38,324 bases of DNA from Acephala macrosclerotiorum (Eukaryota; Ascomycota; Leotiomycetes; Helotiales; Mollisiaceae): positions 1 to 38,324 of the forward strand of contig MU119610.1 in NCBI GenBank assembly GCA_014904845.1, given 5' to 3'. This document shows positions 11,211-21,917 of this stretch, in pieces (the stretch's first letter is position 1; each line of letters starts with the position of its first letter). The notes under the pieces were generated by a model, which did not search any database, had not been told where the DNA came from, and was given only the letters and a program-made list of their open reading frames with translations. Position numbers and translations under genes: made by a program.

Positions 11211-11681
11211 ATGGCTACCATTGAACTGCCTTTTACTGTGCCTGGGTTTGGAGCTGCTAAGACTATCCAGCTACGTGGATCATGGGATAGGTACTCCGTA
11301 TGTTATCCTCTTGTCAAGGATGATAGTTCTACAACTTGGAAGGGCACATTTTCTCTTGCCCTCCAGCCAGGTCCACACCGGTATTATGTCTGGAAACCCC
11401 TCCTTGAATCCTGCTACTCTTCTCTGACAAAGCAACAGTATCTCATTGATGGGTGCCACGATCACCTACTTACTGAGCCCTCAACCTACGAGCCCAAGAT
11501 CGGCAACCACACGAACATTCTCAACACTCCACGCCAAAGTACTATCGATATTCCTAAGGGTCGCCCACTATCATCCTCGCAAATTATATCTCCGCAACCT
11601 AAACAACCGTCATCACAACCATCACCACAACTCGCCTCACATCTCACCTTGGTAACGTTGGAGAAATACTCTTTCTTGTGA
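11211..11681 (+). CDS. CBM48/E-set (glycogen-binding-like) protein, possibly frameshifted at its C-terminus
   Basis: The open frame gives 156 aa from an ATG in good context (CAACATGG). Residues 1-110 resemble the AMPK-type carbohydrate-binding/E-set fold common in filamentous fungi: IQLRGSWDRYSVCYPL, then TTWKGTF, then an aromatic HRYYVWKP strand, then YLIDGCHDHLLTEPSTYEP and NILNTP. In that family this module binds glycogen-like polymers or serves as a scaffold. A Ser/Pro/Gln linker follows, then TLEKYSFL and a stop at 11679-11681. Directly downstream, one base out of frame, reads ERYAILHGGGRMKLSCGGSRCG with a stop near 11762. It looks like the natural basic, Cys-containing tail, so the stop may be due to an indel or sequencing error. 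Confidence 0.6.
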   Translation: MATIELPFTVPGFGAAKTIQLRGSWDRYSVCYPLVKDDSSTTWKGTFSLALQPGPHRYYVWKPLLESCYSSLTKQQYLIDGCHDHLLTEPSTYEPKIGNHTNILNTPRQSTIDIPKGRPLSSSQIISPQPKQPSSQPSPQLASHLTLVTLEKYSFL

Positions 11682-12004
11682 GCGCTACGCCATTCTGCAT
11701 GGCGGCGGGCGCATGAAGCTCAGCTGCGGGGGTTCGCGCTGCGGCCTCTGCGACGAGGGATAAAAGCCTTCAACGGATGGTAAGGGTATGGTGGTGCGGT
11801 GATGGGTATGGTACGTTCCAAAATTCAGATATTTCGCAGGACATTTTACCTCAACCAGTCATGAACAGCGCCAATATCAATGCACATATTCAAAGCCAGG
11901 CTAAATCTATTATAACAGCAACCGTCAAGCATTGCACCAATTGAATAGAAACAACTACCCTGAGTTCAACATCGTCTCCTGTCATGCTTTTGGTTGGGTG
12001 GTAG
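11682..12004. other. spacer with possible out-of-frame tail of the previous gene
   Basis: From 11682 to about 11762 lies the frame-shifted tail described under the CBM48-like gene. The rest shows no coding signal. Confidence 0.4.
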
Positions 12005-12113
12005 TCCTCGCTTGAAGCCTTCCCAGCTCGCTTGAACTCTTCCCAGCTCGCGTGAACTCTTCCCAGCTCGCTTGAACTCTTCCAGCTCGCTTGGAAGTCT
12101 TCCAGCGTTGTTA
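12005..12113 (+). repeat. 20-bp minisatellite, 5 units (array B)
   Basis: Five units of AGCTCGCTTGAACTCTTCCC or close variants, some with GAAGTCTTCC. The unit and orientation match array A at 8080-8215. It lies about 480 bp before the ATG of the next gene. GCATATAAAGG at 12369-12379, between array and gene, is a likely TATA box. Confidence 0.85.
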
Positions 12114-12597
12114 CTAACTCAGAGCGGAAATTCGGAACATGGGCTGCAATATCCGGGATGATGGGTTTCCATTACCAAGGTCCGTCTCCACAATAACTCT
12201 TGAATCATGACCATTCAGAGTTTGCAGAAGAGCTTTGGCTTGGTGCGGCAGTCACTTAGATCTTCCCTTCTGGGTCTTAGTTGAAGCCTGATCCTCCAGG
12301 GGTTCCACTCTAGCTTCCTCGATCGACGCGTGGGATTCGATGCCTCGGACGGAGGCGTGACAGCAATAATGCATATAAAGGGCAACTGCAGGACGAGGCA
12401 GTCTCTGTTCCACTCACCTCTCCTCTATTTGCGAACCACAGATCTTCTTCCCTCTCATCAGCCGGGCGTATTGCTTACCCCTTGTAACTATTCATCCAAT
12501 ACCAGCTACCGTTCAGCCGCCCCAAAGAATCGTCCCCGTGTTCGATTGTGGCATCGCATGCATCCAATTCTGGTCCAGTTGGACGGCTTTTATAGCA

Positions 12598-15500
12598 ATG
12601 CGTCAACCAGTCGCTCCCTCAGATTCTCATCCTTGTAAGACCAGTCGGATATCGGCCAAGCATTCCACGGCCTCAACACATCTCCCTAGTTGCTCTGACG
12701 CCGTCAATGGCATCGCTTCGCGATGGTGGGAAGAAGCAGCTCAAGAAGTCCTCAAGACCTCGTCCAACTTCAACGACATTAGCCTTGTCCTCAAATTTAT
12801 TCGTTTTCAAGACCCTGACACTGCCATCGAGGCGCTATCTGGACGACAGGTATGGCTCCTCGATGCCTGGTTAAGTATTATTTACGGAAACAGACACTGG
12901 GAGTGTTCTTGTGAGTGTGCGAGTTGCAAAGCCAAAGATATTGTGGAAATCTTGAATCCGCGACGACTGTCGCCTGTTCCAGTCTGGAATGGAGAATGGA
13001 TTTTTCGGTCTATGAGTTCTCCCATGGATGTTACTACAATTGCCCAAAAACTCGACGTTAGTATCTGCACAGTATTTCTCAAGATTCCATGCAATTCTTG
13101 GATATCGTGGGCGCTTGGCTACGGAGATGATGATGTTTCAAACTTCTATGACGCTGTACTCAGCTTCCGAGATCGCTGCGCTCAATACCTTCAAAAACTC
13201 GGTCAACAGATACACAAATGGAAATCGCTTGCAGAGGTAAGTCCTCCCTGGTGCAAGAGCAATATGTTACTAACCTCTATAATAGGCATTGCAATTTCTA
13301 CACCCTTCAGGGTATTGGATGATCTCTACCTGCACTACCTATAGTATTTGCTACCAACATGAGACCAGCCCACTCGACGGTCTTAGTTTCTTAGTCGATG
13401 CTGTCACATCATTATTCACGACACGAGCCCCTATTATACCCATTCTCAAACGGCTTTCGATCCTGCATACACGTTTCGAAGACAAGATCGTGCGCGGTGT
13501 TGAGGTTGACTGGCATAAGCCTTTCTCAACCGAATTCTCCCTTTTGGACGACATTGAACGCTGCTCTAATCCAGAAGATCTAGCGAAGCCAATTACAGAT
13601 TCTGTGGCCGCCCTCTTTTGTAAAGTTTCTATAGCGGATGTCGTCCATTACGGTACCAGCGTTAAAGCAATTACTACACAATGGTCCAAACTGTCTGATG
13701 ATGTTATGGCATTGTTTACTGCAGATCCAGACTTGACTCCATATTTGATGAAGTTTGTATCGGTATGTTGGCGTCTCTAGGTGAAGCATATTACTAACTT
13801 TGGATAGCGTTTAATTTTTCTAGGGAATCTCAATTCTGCAACAGCTGTAGGCTCCGGCCTTTCGAAAGCGCATTATCAGCCTGCCATACCGACAGCAGTT
13901 TGGGCCCTTATCGATCCAAAGGACGACTTTGCTGCTGCCGAAGCATACTTGATTGAGGCACCCATTCCGATTCTTCCCTATCTACGACAATCAGGCTATC
14001 CCCTAGAGCAAGTACCTAGTATTTTTAGGTTCGTGCAGCATTTTGGACAACTGCAGGGAGCAGGGGTTGGGCAAGGAGCAAGTGAGTCCTGGTACAAGGT
14101 GATTTGGAGGTCTATATGTAACTGTCGGTGTTAGCTATTAATAGATATCCACCCTCACCTCCGGTTGAATACTCCTGCGCTGCAAATCAATTGAAACGCA
14201 AAGCTGCACTCGACCTTAATGAAGATGCCTGGATTACGAAGAAAACGACAAGAAACGTGAGTCGCGAGCAAATCTTTGAGCCCACCTCGACTAACAGAAA
14301 TCAGCAGCTTCGCGGCTCATCTGATTCATATCCTATTCCCCCAAGAAATGACATTGGTCTCGTTTCACCCAGATCATCTCCTGAAGGATCAAATCTTCGA
14401 ACGACTTTACCACCAGACCCAACGATAGGAGAGCAAGAATGGCATCAAGTAGTGGTACAGGACCGCTCTCCACTGATCCAAAGAGACCAGACTACGCGAA
14501 CCGGTTGCAGCAGTCCTTCACCAACACAGAGCTCCACTGCATTGGCATTATGTCAACTTTCTCACGCTGCTTGTGCAGTATCCGTTGAGAGAGATGATGG
14601 TGAGATAGTGGGTCAGGATCTGATCGAGGTGGTAGACGAAGATGTGGTTATGGGGGGTGAGAAGGAAGATGTGATACAACAATCACCAATGGTGGCCTCG
14701 AGAACTGCCCCGGTAAAACGACCACGGAAACGACCTCGGGGACGACCACGCAAACACCCTATCCAAAAGTCTGTATCACAACCGAGGCAGAGGACGAAAA
14801 CGGGATGCTTTACTTGTAGGAAGAGGAAGAAAAAGTGTGATGAGGCAAAGCCCTCTTGTGAGTCTTTCTCTGGTTTCCCGCTTGCCCGCAATAGACTCAG
14901 CTAACATAAGGTAGGTAAGCATTGTAGGTGGAACAATCTTATATGTGAGTATGCAAAACCGAAGATGTGGAAAAGCGGGGAGGAAATGGCTCAAGAGGGT
15001 ATGACAATAGTGAACATGACAAGAAAGAACTAAAGAACTAATTGCATTGAAGGAACACCTGCTACTGGACCACTTTCTGATGGACAAGATTCCATGACGG
15101 GCCCCCAAATCCTAGAGTCTGGCTTTCTTACAACCGGATATGAGCCTCAGAGCCTCCCTGCTTTGTCAAAACCTTCATCACCACCAAAACAAAACTTTCC
15201 TACGTCTTACGAAGGATCAAAATCCGAAATCCACTCCCAAGCGCGGGTAGAGGAGCAGGCAAGCCATTCTCCCGCGATCCAAAGAGGTTCAAATCACATA
15301 GCCTGCGCTGAAATTGCTCGGCCTGTCGAAAAAGCGAAGAGCAAACATGCTATAAACTTCCTACTTGGCGAAAATTCTTCCGGCATTGATGCAAATGCGC
15401 AGCGAGTCAATTCATCTGCTATAGGACCACCATTAAACCCAGAGATACACCCCCAAGTATCCTCTTCAGCAGCGATGCAAAGAGATTCGACTGCACAAAC

Positions 15501-16329
15501 TGATTGTGCGACGGATCCTGATACCAACGAGGAAGATGCACTTTGTCTACGCCCAGGTGCAGCTGCCCCGACGCAGGATGTGTTAAACGAGATAGATTGG
15601 AGTGGTATCCTCAAGCCAGAACCTTTACCTCCAGCTGCGTCAAAACCTTTAAGACCACTGATACGAAAATTTCTTGCGTCTAGCGAAGGATTAAGCCCCG
15701 AAGTCTACTCCCAAGCGCATCCGGTAGAGGAGCAGATAGACCATTCTCTCACGATCCAAAGAGGTTCGAATCACACAAAGCACCTCCCTCCTGTTCTGTC
15801 CAAGGACCAATGCTTGGCTTTGACGAAGAAGCAATGCAGAGAAATCCAAAAGATCGTCGACCCAGATGGCATACGAGTCGAGAAATCCTGGGAGTTCAAA
15901 TCCCAGCCGCAGTTAATACGACTATATATGACTGGGATAAGCTTCCCGCAAATGGCGTCCGCAATGAAGCCACTACTTAACTGGTCGTAAGTCAAGTTTA
16001 TCTGAAGACAGAGAATCCTAGCTAAACAGAACAGATACAAAACATACTATAATCGATTTCATGGATGGCGCTTCCCCGTAGATCTCATAGAGCGACATAA
16101 CAAGATTAAGCAGTTGTATAGTTTAGTCTCAGAGTCAACTCCTTCAACGGGATCTCAGCCGCACGATAGACCACCCGAACCCGACTTTCTTACATCTCAC
16201 GAAGGATTAAACTCCCAAATCCATTCATCTTTGTCTGCAACCAGATTCAATTACCAGTATGACCACAGCTGCATCAAAACATACAGTCTCCAAATGCCAA
16301 AATTCTACAATCCCCTTACAAGCCGATAG
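12598..16329 (+). CDS. multidomain regulator: RasGEF-like, AT-hook, Zn2Cys6 and possible Clr5-like domain, 1141 aa
   Basis: Seven exons: 12598-13236, 13286-13762, 13808-14081, 14135-14857, 14915-14998, 15053-15986 and 16035-16329. Introns are 45-57 bp, most with clear CTAAC-type branches, and every junction keeps frame. Residues about 308-445 resemble the catalytic core of Cdc25-type RasGEFs: PEDLAKPITDS, QWSKLSDDVMALF, LMKFV, FLGNLNSATAVGSGLS, then APIPILPYL. An AT-hook (KRPRGRPRKHP, around 662-672) precedes a textbook Zn2Cys6 cluster with Cys 688, 691, 698, 705, 708 and 715 (C-x2-C-x6-C-x6-C-x2-C-x6-C) and a downstream CEYAKPKMW. Exon 6 holds about 35-residue internal repeats (SEG...EIHSQA...IQRGSNH). 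The last part (SWEFKSQPQLIRLY...YYNRFHGWRF) recalls a Clr5 domain. Likely nuclear; joining GEF-like and DNA-binding regions is unusual. Whether the GEF part is active cannot be told. Confidence 0.7.
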
Positions 16330-16395
16330 CAAACTATTCTCCTATTGTGTGGTCGCCCCTAACGCTAATTCACCAATAGGTCATGGTCGCAAGAT

Positions 16396-16917
16396 ATTGA
16401 TGTTGGTGGAAGCCTAGCAGCGCTCAGTTCAAGATATCCATCGAAATGCTCTCGTCTGTGTGTTCCTGCGAACCCTGGAATACTATCCAGGGATGATGTT
16501 CCTCACCACCAACCGGGTAGGGCAGATCGATGACGCCATCGCGAGTAGGATCCACTTTAAACTGAAGTATGGTAATTTAAACCTTGAGCAGCGGACCAGT
16601 ATCTGGCGACGCTTTCTGGAGAAGGCAGTTACGCCTCAGGGAGCGCCAAAATACAGCCAGGACGCCTTCGATGATTGGGTACGCAAGGAGCGCAATGGTC
16701 GCGAGGTATGTTCGTCCTTTACGTGTTCGAGAAGCAAACTGATCACCCCGTACCGTTTCAGATTAAAAACCTGGTGTCCACAGCTCACGCTCTGGCTACT
16801 CAAGAGGGATGCCAGGTGACCATGTCCCATCTGGAAGTGGCTATTACCGCATGCGAGGATTTCGAATGTGATTTCAAGGGCGCAGGGCCGACGGAAGCTA
16901 TGAACGGTTATTTCTAG
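16396..16917 (+). pseudogene. 3' remnant of an AAA ATPase gene
   Basis: Only the C-terminal part of an AAA+ ATPase remains. From about 16449 one frame reads RNALVCVFLRTLEYYPG, then FLTTNRVGQIDDAI and SRIHFKLKY (sensor-1 region and arginine-finger strand). A clean 56-bp intron (16706-16761) is followed by IKNLVSTAHALA...DFKG...AMNGYF and a stop at 16917. Just upstream (16396-16445), pieces matching the Walker B and following helix (DIDV, SLAAL) are out of frame with it. The Walker A region is absent. This matches the fungal Bcs1-like/AAA cargo ATPases in sequence style, but 5' truncation and a frameshift make it non-functional. Confidence 0.65.
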
Positions 16918-17881
16918 CCGAGGCTGTGGGTATTTTGAGAATCGGACGGTAGACTTGTGGATATAAAGTACTTTGATTCCTTTATTATTTCGTCTTTCGA
17001 TGTTTATACGCTCCAATGTTTATGCAAATATGTACAACGACATCGACTGTTCCAATTACATCACGTGATCGGAGAATGACAGCTTCTTTTTTTGTTGCGC
17101 ACCGCAAGGGCAAAAAGGGGCGTGCAGCCGCTTTAGGCCTCAATAAGGCAAAAATAGGAGCCTAGGCACTTAGTTCCGAAACCTTCACATGATCAAGGGC
17201 ATTCCCTGCTATCTCAGAGCCAATCATAATGTGTATTTTCTCCAAAAAATTTAGTGAAACAACAATATATCATTGGTCAGAAATCGTAGTAATAATAGCT
17301 CAAATCATATCACATGATGACAGTGATCTCTCTCTCCTCGGTAATCGGCTTACGAGATCCTTAAGTGCTTTTTTGCGTTTTGGGGGAGGAAGGAAAAGGG
17401 GTCGGGATACCTAGTAGATTTCTACCGCTTCAACCGGTTGCCAAGCCTTCCGAAAAGGGACTGTATAGCACGTGATTTCCTGTTTTCACTTTGTAAATAA
17501 TGAGGACTCGGGCTATATCGTTTAGGTTTGATAGAACGGTAGATTTCTCCATAGCAGAGGGTGTGATTTTGTTTTGTTGCGATGATGATTGATTGATTGA
17601 TTGATTATGTCATACTCGGTTCCAGCAGCCTCATCAGCCGCTATGTCCAATAGAGCACATCACGTGTAAGTAAAACGGAAAAAATAAAAATAAATTTTGT
17701 TGCACATCGTAAAACGGTGGGAACATGCCATTCCGACGTCATTCCAAAACAATCCGATAGATTATTAAAGATCATTAATCACATGACTCGGAGACGATGC
17801 CATTACAGAACATATCCTTAGATGCACGTTCCTCGAGAAACATATCTGCGTCATCGAGCAACAAAGTGGGTAGTTCCCCAG
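16918..17881. other. gene-free kilobase with repeated CACRTG sites
   Basis: No coding signal. Six CACGTG or CACATG hexamers in a TCACRTGA-like context occur at about 17062, 17186, 17311, 17469, 17661 and 17780. A GATT microsatellite lies at 17583-17606. Two weakly similar segments around TTTTGTTGCRCA (17090 and 17695) suggest an old local duplication. Such palindromes bind bHLH factors in fungi, but no function can be assigned. Confidence 0.4.
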
Positions 17882-18233
17882 CTATGTTGTATCCGGAGTA
17901 GTGTTAACTCTCAGCTTGGCTTCTATATCATGTGGAAGCATGTTTATTGGAATAGGGTAGGTAAGTTGCTGGTGCATTTTTAGTGCCTCGTTCTTTAGAC
18001 CTCTGCAAAAACTAGTCAGGACTTACTATTTGCTCCATCGATGGTGGAAACGACTCGAGGTCGACAGATTTGAAAGTGATGTAGCGGCCAGTTTTGCGGA
18101 TACGGAGAATCAATGCTACGTCAACCTCGCAGAATTCTCCCATCTCGTATGCTTTTTTAAGCAAGGTTTCTTTTCTTCTGTTTAGCCTCTGGCTTGTTCT
18201 CTTGGGTTTGCTAATCATAGTTGTAGATTTCAT
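17882..18233 (-). CDS. mini MADS-box protein 1, 97 aa, 2 exons
   Basis: Exon 1 is 18233-18027 and exon 2 is 17968-17882. The 57-bp intron has a GTAAGT donor and CACCAG acceptor, phase 0. Residues 10-60 match the SRF-type MADS DNA-binding half: RRKETLLKKAYEMGEFCEVDVALI, then GRYITFKS and the fungal motif SFPPSMEQI. Exon 2 begins QLTYPIPINMLPHDIE. MADS proteins dimerise and bind CArG-like A/T sites; these very short versions lack a C-terminal effector region and may act as partners or competitors of full-length MADS factors. An A/T-rich TATA-like region lies just upstream at about 18250-18285. It has a paralogue with the same intron position at 26562-26972. Confidence 0.75.
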
Positions 18234-18560
18234 AATTATGCCTTGAAGATTATAAAGTGGGTTTAATGGCCCTTTATATTATATGATCTATCTCCAAGAC
18301 TAAGCAATTCTTGCTGTTTCTAACTCCAGGATTTCAATATCAGAAACCGAGATCCAAAATCCAGTGAAGCTATCTAGATAGGACCGAAGCTCCAAACTGA
18401 AAACCGAAACCAAAATCCAACGACTAAAGTTATTTTCAGGTGCTCAGGCCAATTCTCGGAAGATAAGCGCCCCCAGTTCTTTGGCTGAGTGACCACCAAT
18501 AGCGTGTTTGACTCGCTTATGTCAAATCGGGACTTCCGGCGCCTGCTGGTCATACCGAAA

Positions 18561-18693
18561 ACTCAAAAAGGGTTTTCCTTTTCCTTAAAACCAGTAGAAG
18601 TCTACCAGTCTAAGACTCAGAAGGGGTTTTCGTACTCCTTCCTTAAGACCAGTAGAAGTCTACCAGTCTAAGACTCAGAAGGGTTTTCGTACC
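18561..18693 (+). repeat. 54-58 bp tandem repeat, about 2.4 units
   Basis: Units start at 18561, 18615 and 18673 (partial): ACTCAGAAGGGTTTTCGTAC..., ending in CCAGTAGAAGTCTACCAGTCTAAG. Each full unit contains the short inverted repeat GTAGA-AG-TCTAC. It lies in the non-coding gap between MADS gene 1 and the SET-like gene. The rest of 18234-18944 shows nothing else. Confidence 0.75.
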
Positions 18694-18944
18694 GTCCAAA
18701 TTTTTGAGAGCTCTAAGACCAGCTAATCCCCTCTTAGAAATGGCCTGAGCTTTTCACATTTTCGATAATACAGACAAAGCGACAATAGATATCATTTCAA
18801 AATTGCATTCTTATCTATTACTGTAACTAACTATCTAAATAATATTTGCGTCGAAGCAGTAATTCAAAAGATGTACGAGCTTGATGTCGCCAGGTACGGA
18901 AAGTGGCCCTACTCCAATTTTGGCGGCCTATCAAAAATGGCTTG

Positions 18945-21283
18945 TCAAGGAGTCAGAATAGGCCGGACAAGTTCTTCAAAAGGCCAGATCTCTTTAGTAG
19001 CCACGACCTCAATCCGCCAATTTATACCGTGCTGGTCGTTGTACCTTTTCCATGTCAAGGCGACGTTGGCCTCGGTTCCCAACGCGGCCGTCCTCATACA
19101 GCTAAGCTTACCAGTGATCTCCGAGAAGTCAAGCCATAGCTTAGAATCAGGTCCTTGGATGGCTTTATCAGAGCGGCCGACTTCTGGGGTATACCGCAAT
19201 TGCCCCGACATGACCCCAAGAAAGTCCCCTGGCTGTATGGGGATGACCGGGCACGGGCCCACGACTGTCCTCGAGGCAGGAGTCCCATCAAGCTTTCGCT
19301 TTCCATTTGGTGGACCTTCGTAAGGTACGAGGCAGATGTAAATAGCATTGTTGCGCTCGGATAGACCGTCAACGCCGTCTCGAAGTACGTCTGTAGTGTT
19401 TTGCAACGACAGCTCTTCCGGCCGTAACGTGTTGTCGAAGCTCGCCAGGTACGACTGCTCTTCCTCGTTATTCAGTGCTCGCGTTCCATTTACCCAGTTG
19501 ACTGAGGAACTTTTCAATGCCTTCTTAACAACCTTCTGGTGCAAATCAGTACTGCCGGACAAGTCGTTGGCTCGCTCGGCGAGCACTCTCATCTGTACTT
19601 CCTTCAAGTAGGGGTGGTACACTTGATTCCACTTCCTTACTGTCTGCAGCGAGTCCTTGGTCTTGTTGAAAAAACGTCTGTTGAATCCCCCCGTCCGGAA
19701 GACAAGGATATGCAGCAAACCACCTTTCAGCATGCGAGTTTCGGCGTCTTCTATCCCAGTACAATCACCTGCCACACGTACATCATATAGGAACTTCCAA
19801 AAACGATGGTGTTTCCGGTAATTCTCCACACTCCTGCCTCGAGAGACGACGTCGACGAGTTCCTTTACGGCCTCTGCCTCTGCCTCTGCCTGACTAGCAT
19901 CGGCGAATGACCCAGGATTGTCTCTATGCCACGCTCGAGTATTGGCCTCTGCTAACCTCACAACGTAGTCATATCGAAAAGTCTCCTTCCACAAGTTGAT
20001 CGCCTGGAGACTTTCGAGACCTGCTTGTTCCTTTTTTAATTCCCGTTTGATCCTGTCCCGCCCAGCAGCATCCAAACAGACTGTCACGTCTGCAGGAGGC
20101 TTCATGATCGCGCCCATACCCTTGAGCACCTTTGTGACCAGGCAATCTCCGTCCTGGAAGTCGGCTGTCTTCTCATGGTACTTCACGCACGCCTGCAATA
20201 TGCCCGACATGATCGGTATAGTATCCCCTTCCAGGTACAGCTCTTTCACCTCTTTGGAAACCGTCGTGTATTTCGTTTGCGAGGATGTGATTGAGGGCAA
20301 TTTTATCGTAGAATCGTGCGAGGAATGGCAGTGGGCTAATGTTGCCAGTGCTGGCTGATCTGGTATATCAAGTGAATTCTGCTGAGACTCATGGGTATAC
20401 CCACTAGCCTTTGGGCTAAACGCGGTATCGGTGGGGTCGGCTGTACTCACTGGGTTTGTGCAGGCGGCAGGGAGGCAGGCCTGATCGAAGCCTTCACGTT
20501 GTGTATCTGCCTCGGGCGATGAACCTACGATAAAGGAACTGGATGGTCCTGTTACGGCTTCTGATGGAGTGGCTAGCTCGTTAGCAGAGACAGCAGGACA
20601 AGCGCTTTCATAAGTTAGGGGCGTCTCCGGAGCTGGTGACGCATGCTGTGGATTCTCCTCTTTCGTACGGACTGAGCTCCTAGCTGGCAGGTCGCTGTCA
20701 ACAATAGCCATGCTATTATTCAGCTGTGGGGGATGCTCTTCGTCTATAATAGACTCGGGGGTTGAGGGAACTCCTTCTGGACTAGAGAGGCCTTGAGATG
20801 CGGTAGCATTCTGGTTGAGGTCGTCGGAGAGTCTGAGCGAGTCGACCTCCTGCGAGGATTGACGAGATCGGCGTCGTTGTATTGAAGAGCCTTTCTTGGC
20901 TCTGCTCGAGCTCCGTACCATCATTCCCGCGTAGCTCCCTGGCCGAGGACGTTTCTCAGGTTGTTCCGGAGTTTTGGGCGGTGTATTGACATCAGGCGCA
21001 ATGGTAACGGAGGGGACGTGGTCGAGTATGACGATAGGATTAGAGGGTGCATCTCCTTCACGGCGTACCTCGACCCGGAGATGGCGGACAAGAGCCAGGT
21101 TAGTAATTTGTTTATCGTGGGATTTATACGAGACTTACATGCTTGAAAGATGCTGTCGATCTGCTGTTCGGATGGTCGAGATACTTCTTCGATAGCGGAT
21201 TTGTCTAGAGTGACCTCGCACAATCGGTCTTGCTCATCTAACGATACCCAACAGCCCAAAAACACGCGTTTAGAGCCTGTCAT
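18945..21283 (-). CDS. SET-like domain protein with long disordered N-terminus, gene model incomplete
   Basis: A single long frame runs from about 21075 to the stop at 18945 (659 aa if counted from the ATG at 20924). The last about 98 residues look like the end of a divergent SET fold: PGDFLGVMSG, KLWLDFSE, EANVALTW, then ATKEIWPFEELV, comparable to the R-x-I-x-x-x-EEL motif of SET methyltransferases. The NHxCxPN cofactor motif is not visible, so catalysis is doubtful. Residues 1-240 are Ser/Pro/Thr-rich. The N-terminus probably starts at 21283 (MTGSKRVFLGCWVSLDEQD, exon to 21139). A good GTAAGT donor follows, but the only acceptor AG (near 21076) shifts the frame, so the junction is unresolved. 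This may mark a disabled gene. The nearest neighbours, a MADS and a forkhead-like gene, are on the same strand. Confidence 0.65.
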
Positions 21284-21917
21284 GTTGAAGTATTGCCGAA
21301 CGGATCGAGCGCTGTCGTGGATGTTACCAGTGAGTTGAAGCGGGATACGAGCTTGTGGAGTCGATTTCCAAACATTGTTTGGAAATGCTGCGTCAGCGGA
21401 GGAAACGATCCCACACCTAACCCAGTGGCGTGATTAGCGCACATAAAGATCGCCAAGGATACTCTATTTTTAACCTGCTATTGCGCAACGACCGTTTAAA
21501 GGCGCCCGGTCATCTCTCATTTAAAACTGGGTAGTGTTCTTACTATCGTTCTACTTTGTACATAGCCCAAATAACCTGCATCTTATACGCGCCTCAGATG
21601 CACATACTGAATTGGCAATAGAAAAATCTATATGATATACAGCCTGGGTACAGTATTCAAACATTACTGCTTGCTTTGTTATGGACATTAAGTAGTTAAT
21701 TTTTGGAAACTCTGGGACCGAAACTTGGTTCGTTAATGGTCGCCGAGGCAGGATAAAATTAGCTATCGCATCCCTCTTTATCATATAATCATGACCCGCG
21801 ATCCTCTTTACTACCTATAGTCTGACCTCTATCTACGCTTATATATAGCCTTGCTTGCATCTTCCTTGTGTGTGGCTCATTAGTAGCCGCTTCTGATGTC
21901 CCGTCCTGTGACTTCTT
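21284..21917. other. intergenic region with a long perfect-arm palindrome
   Basis: ATTTCCAAAC-ATT-GTTTGGAAAT lies at 21364-21386, perfect 10-bp arms. A close relative is at 24951-24975. Otherwise there is no coding signal. Confidence 0.7.
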
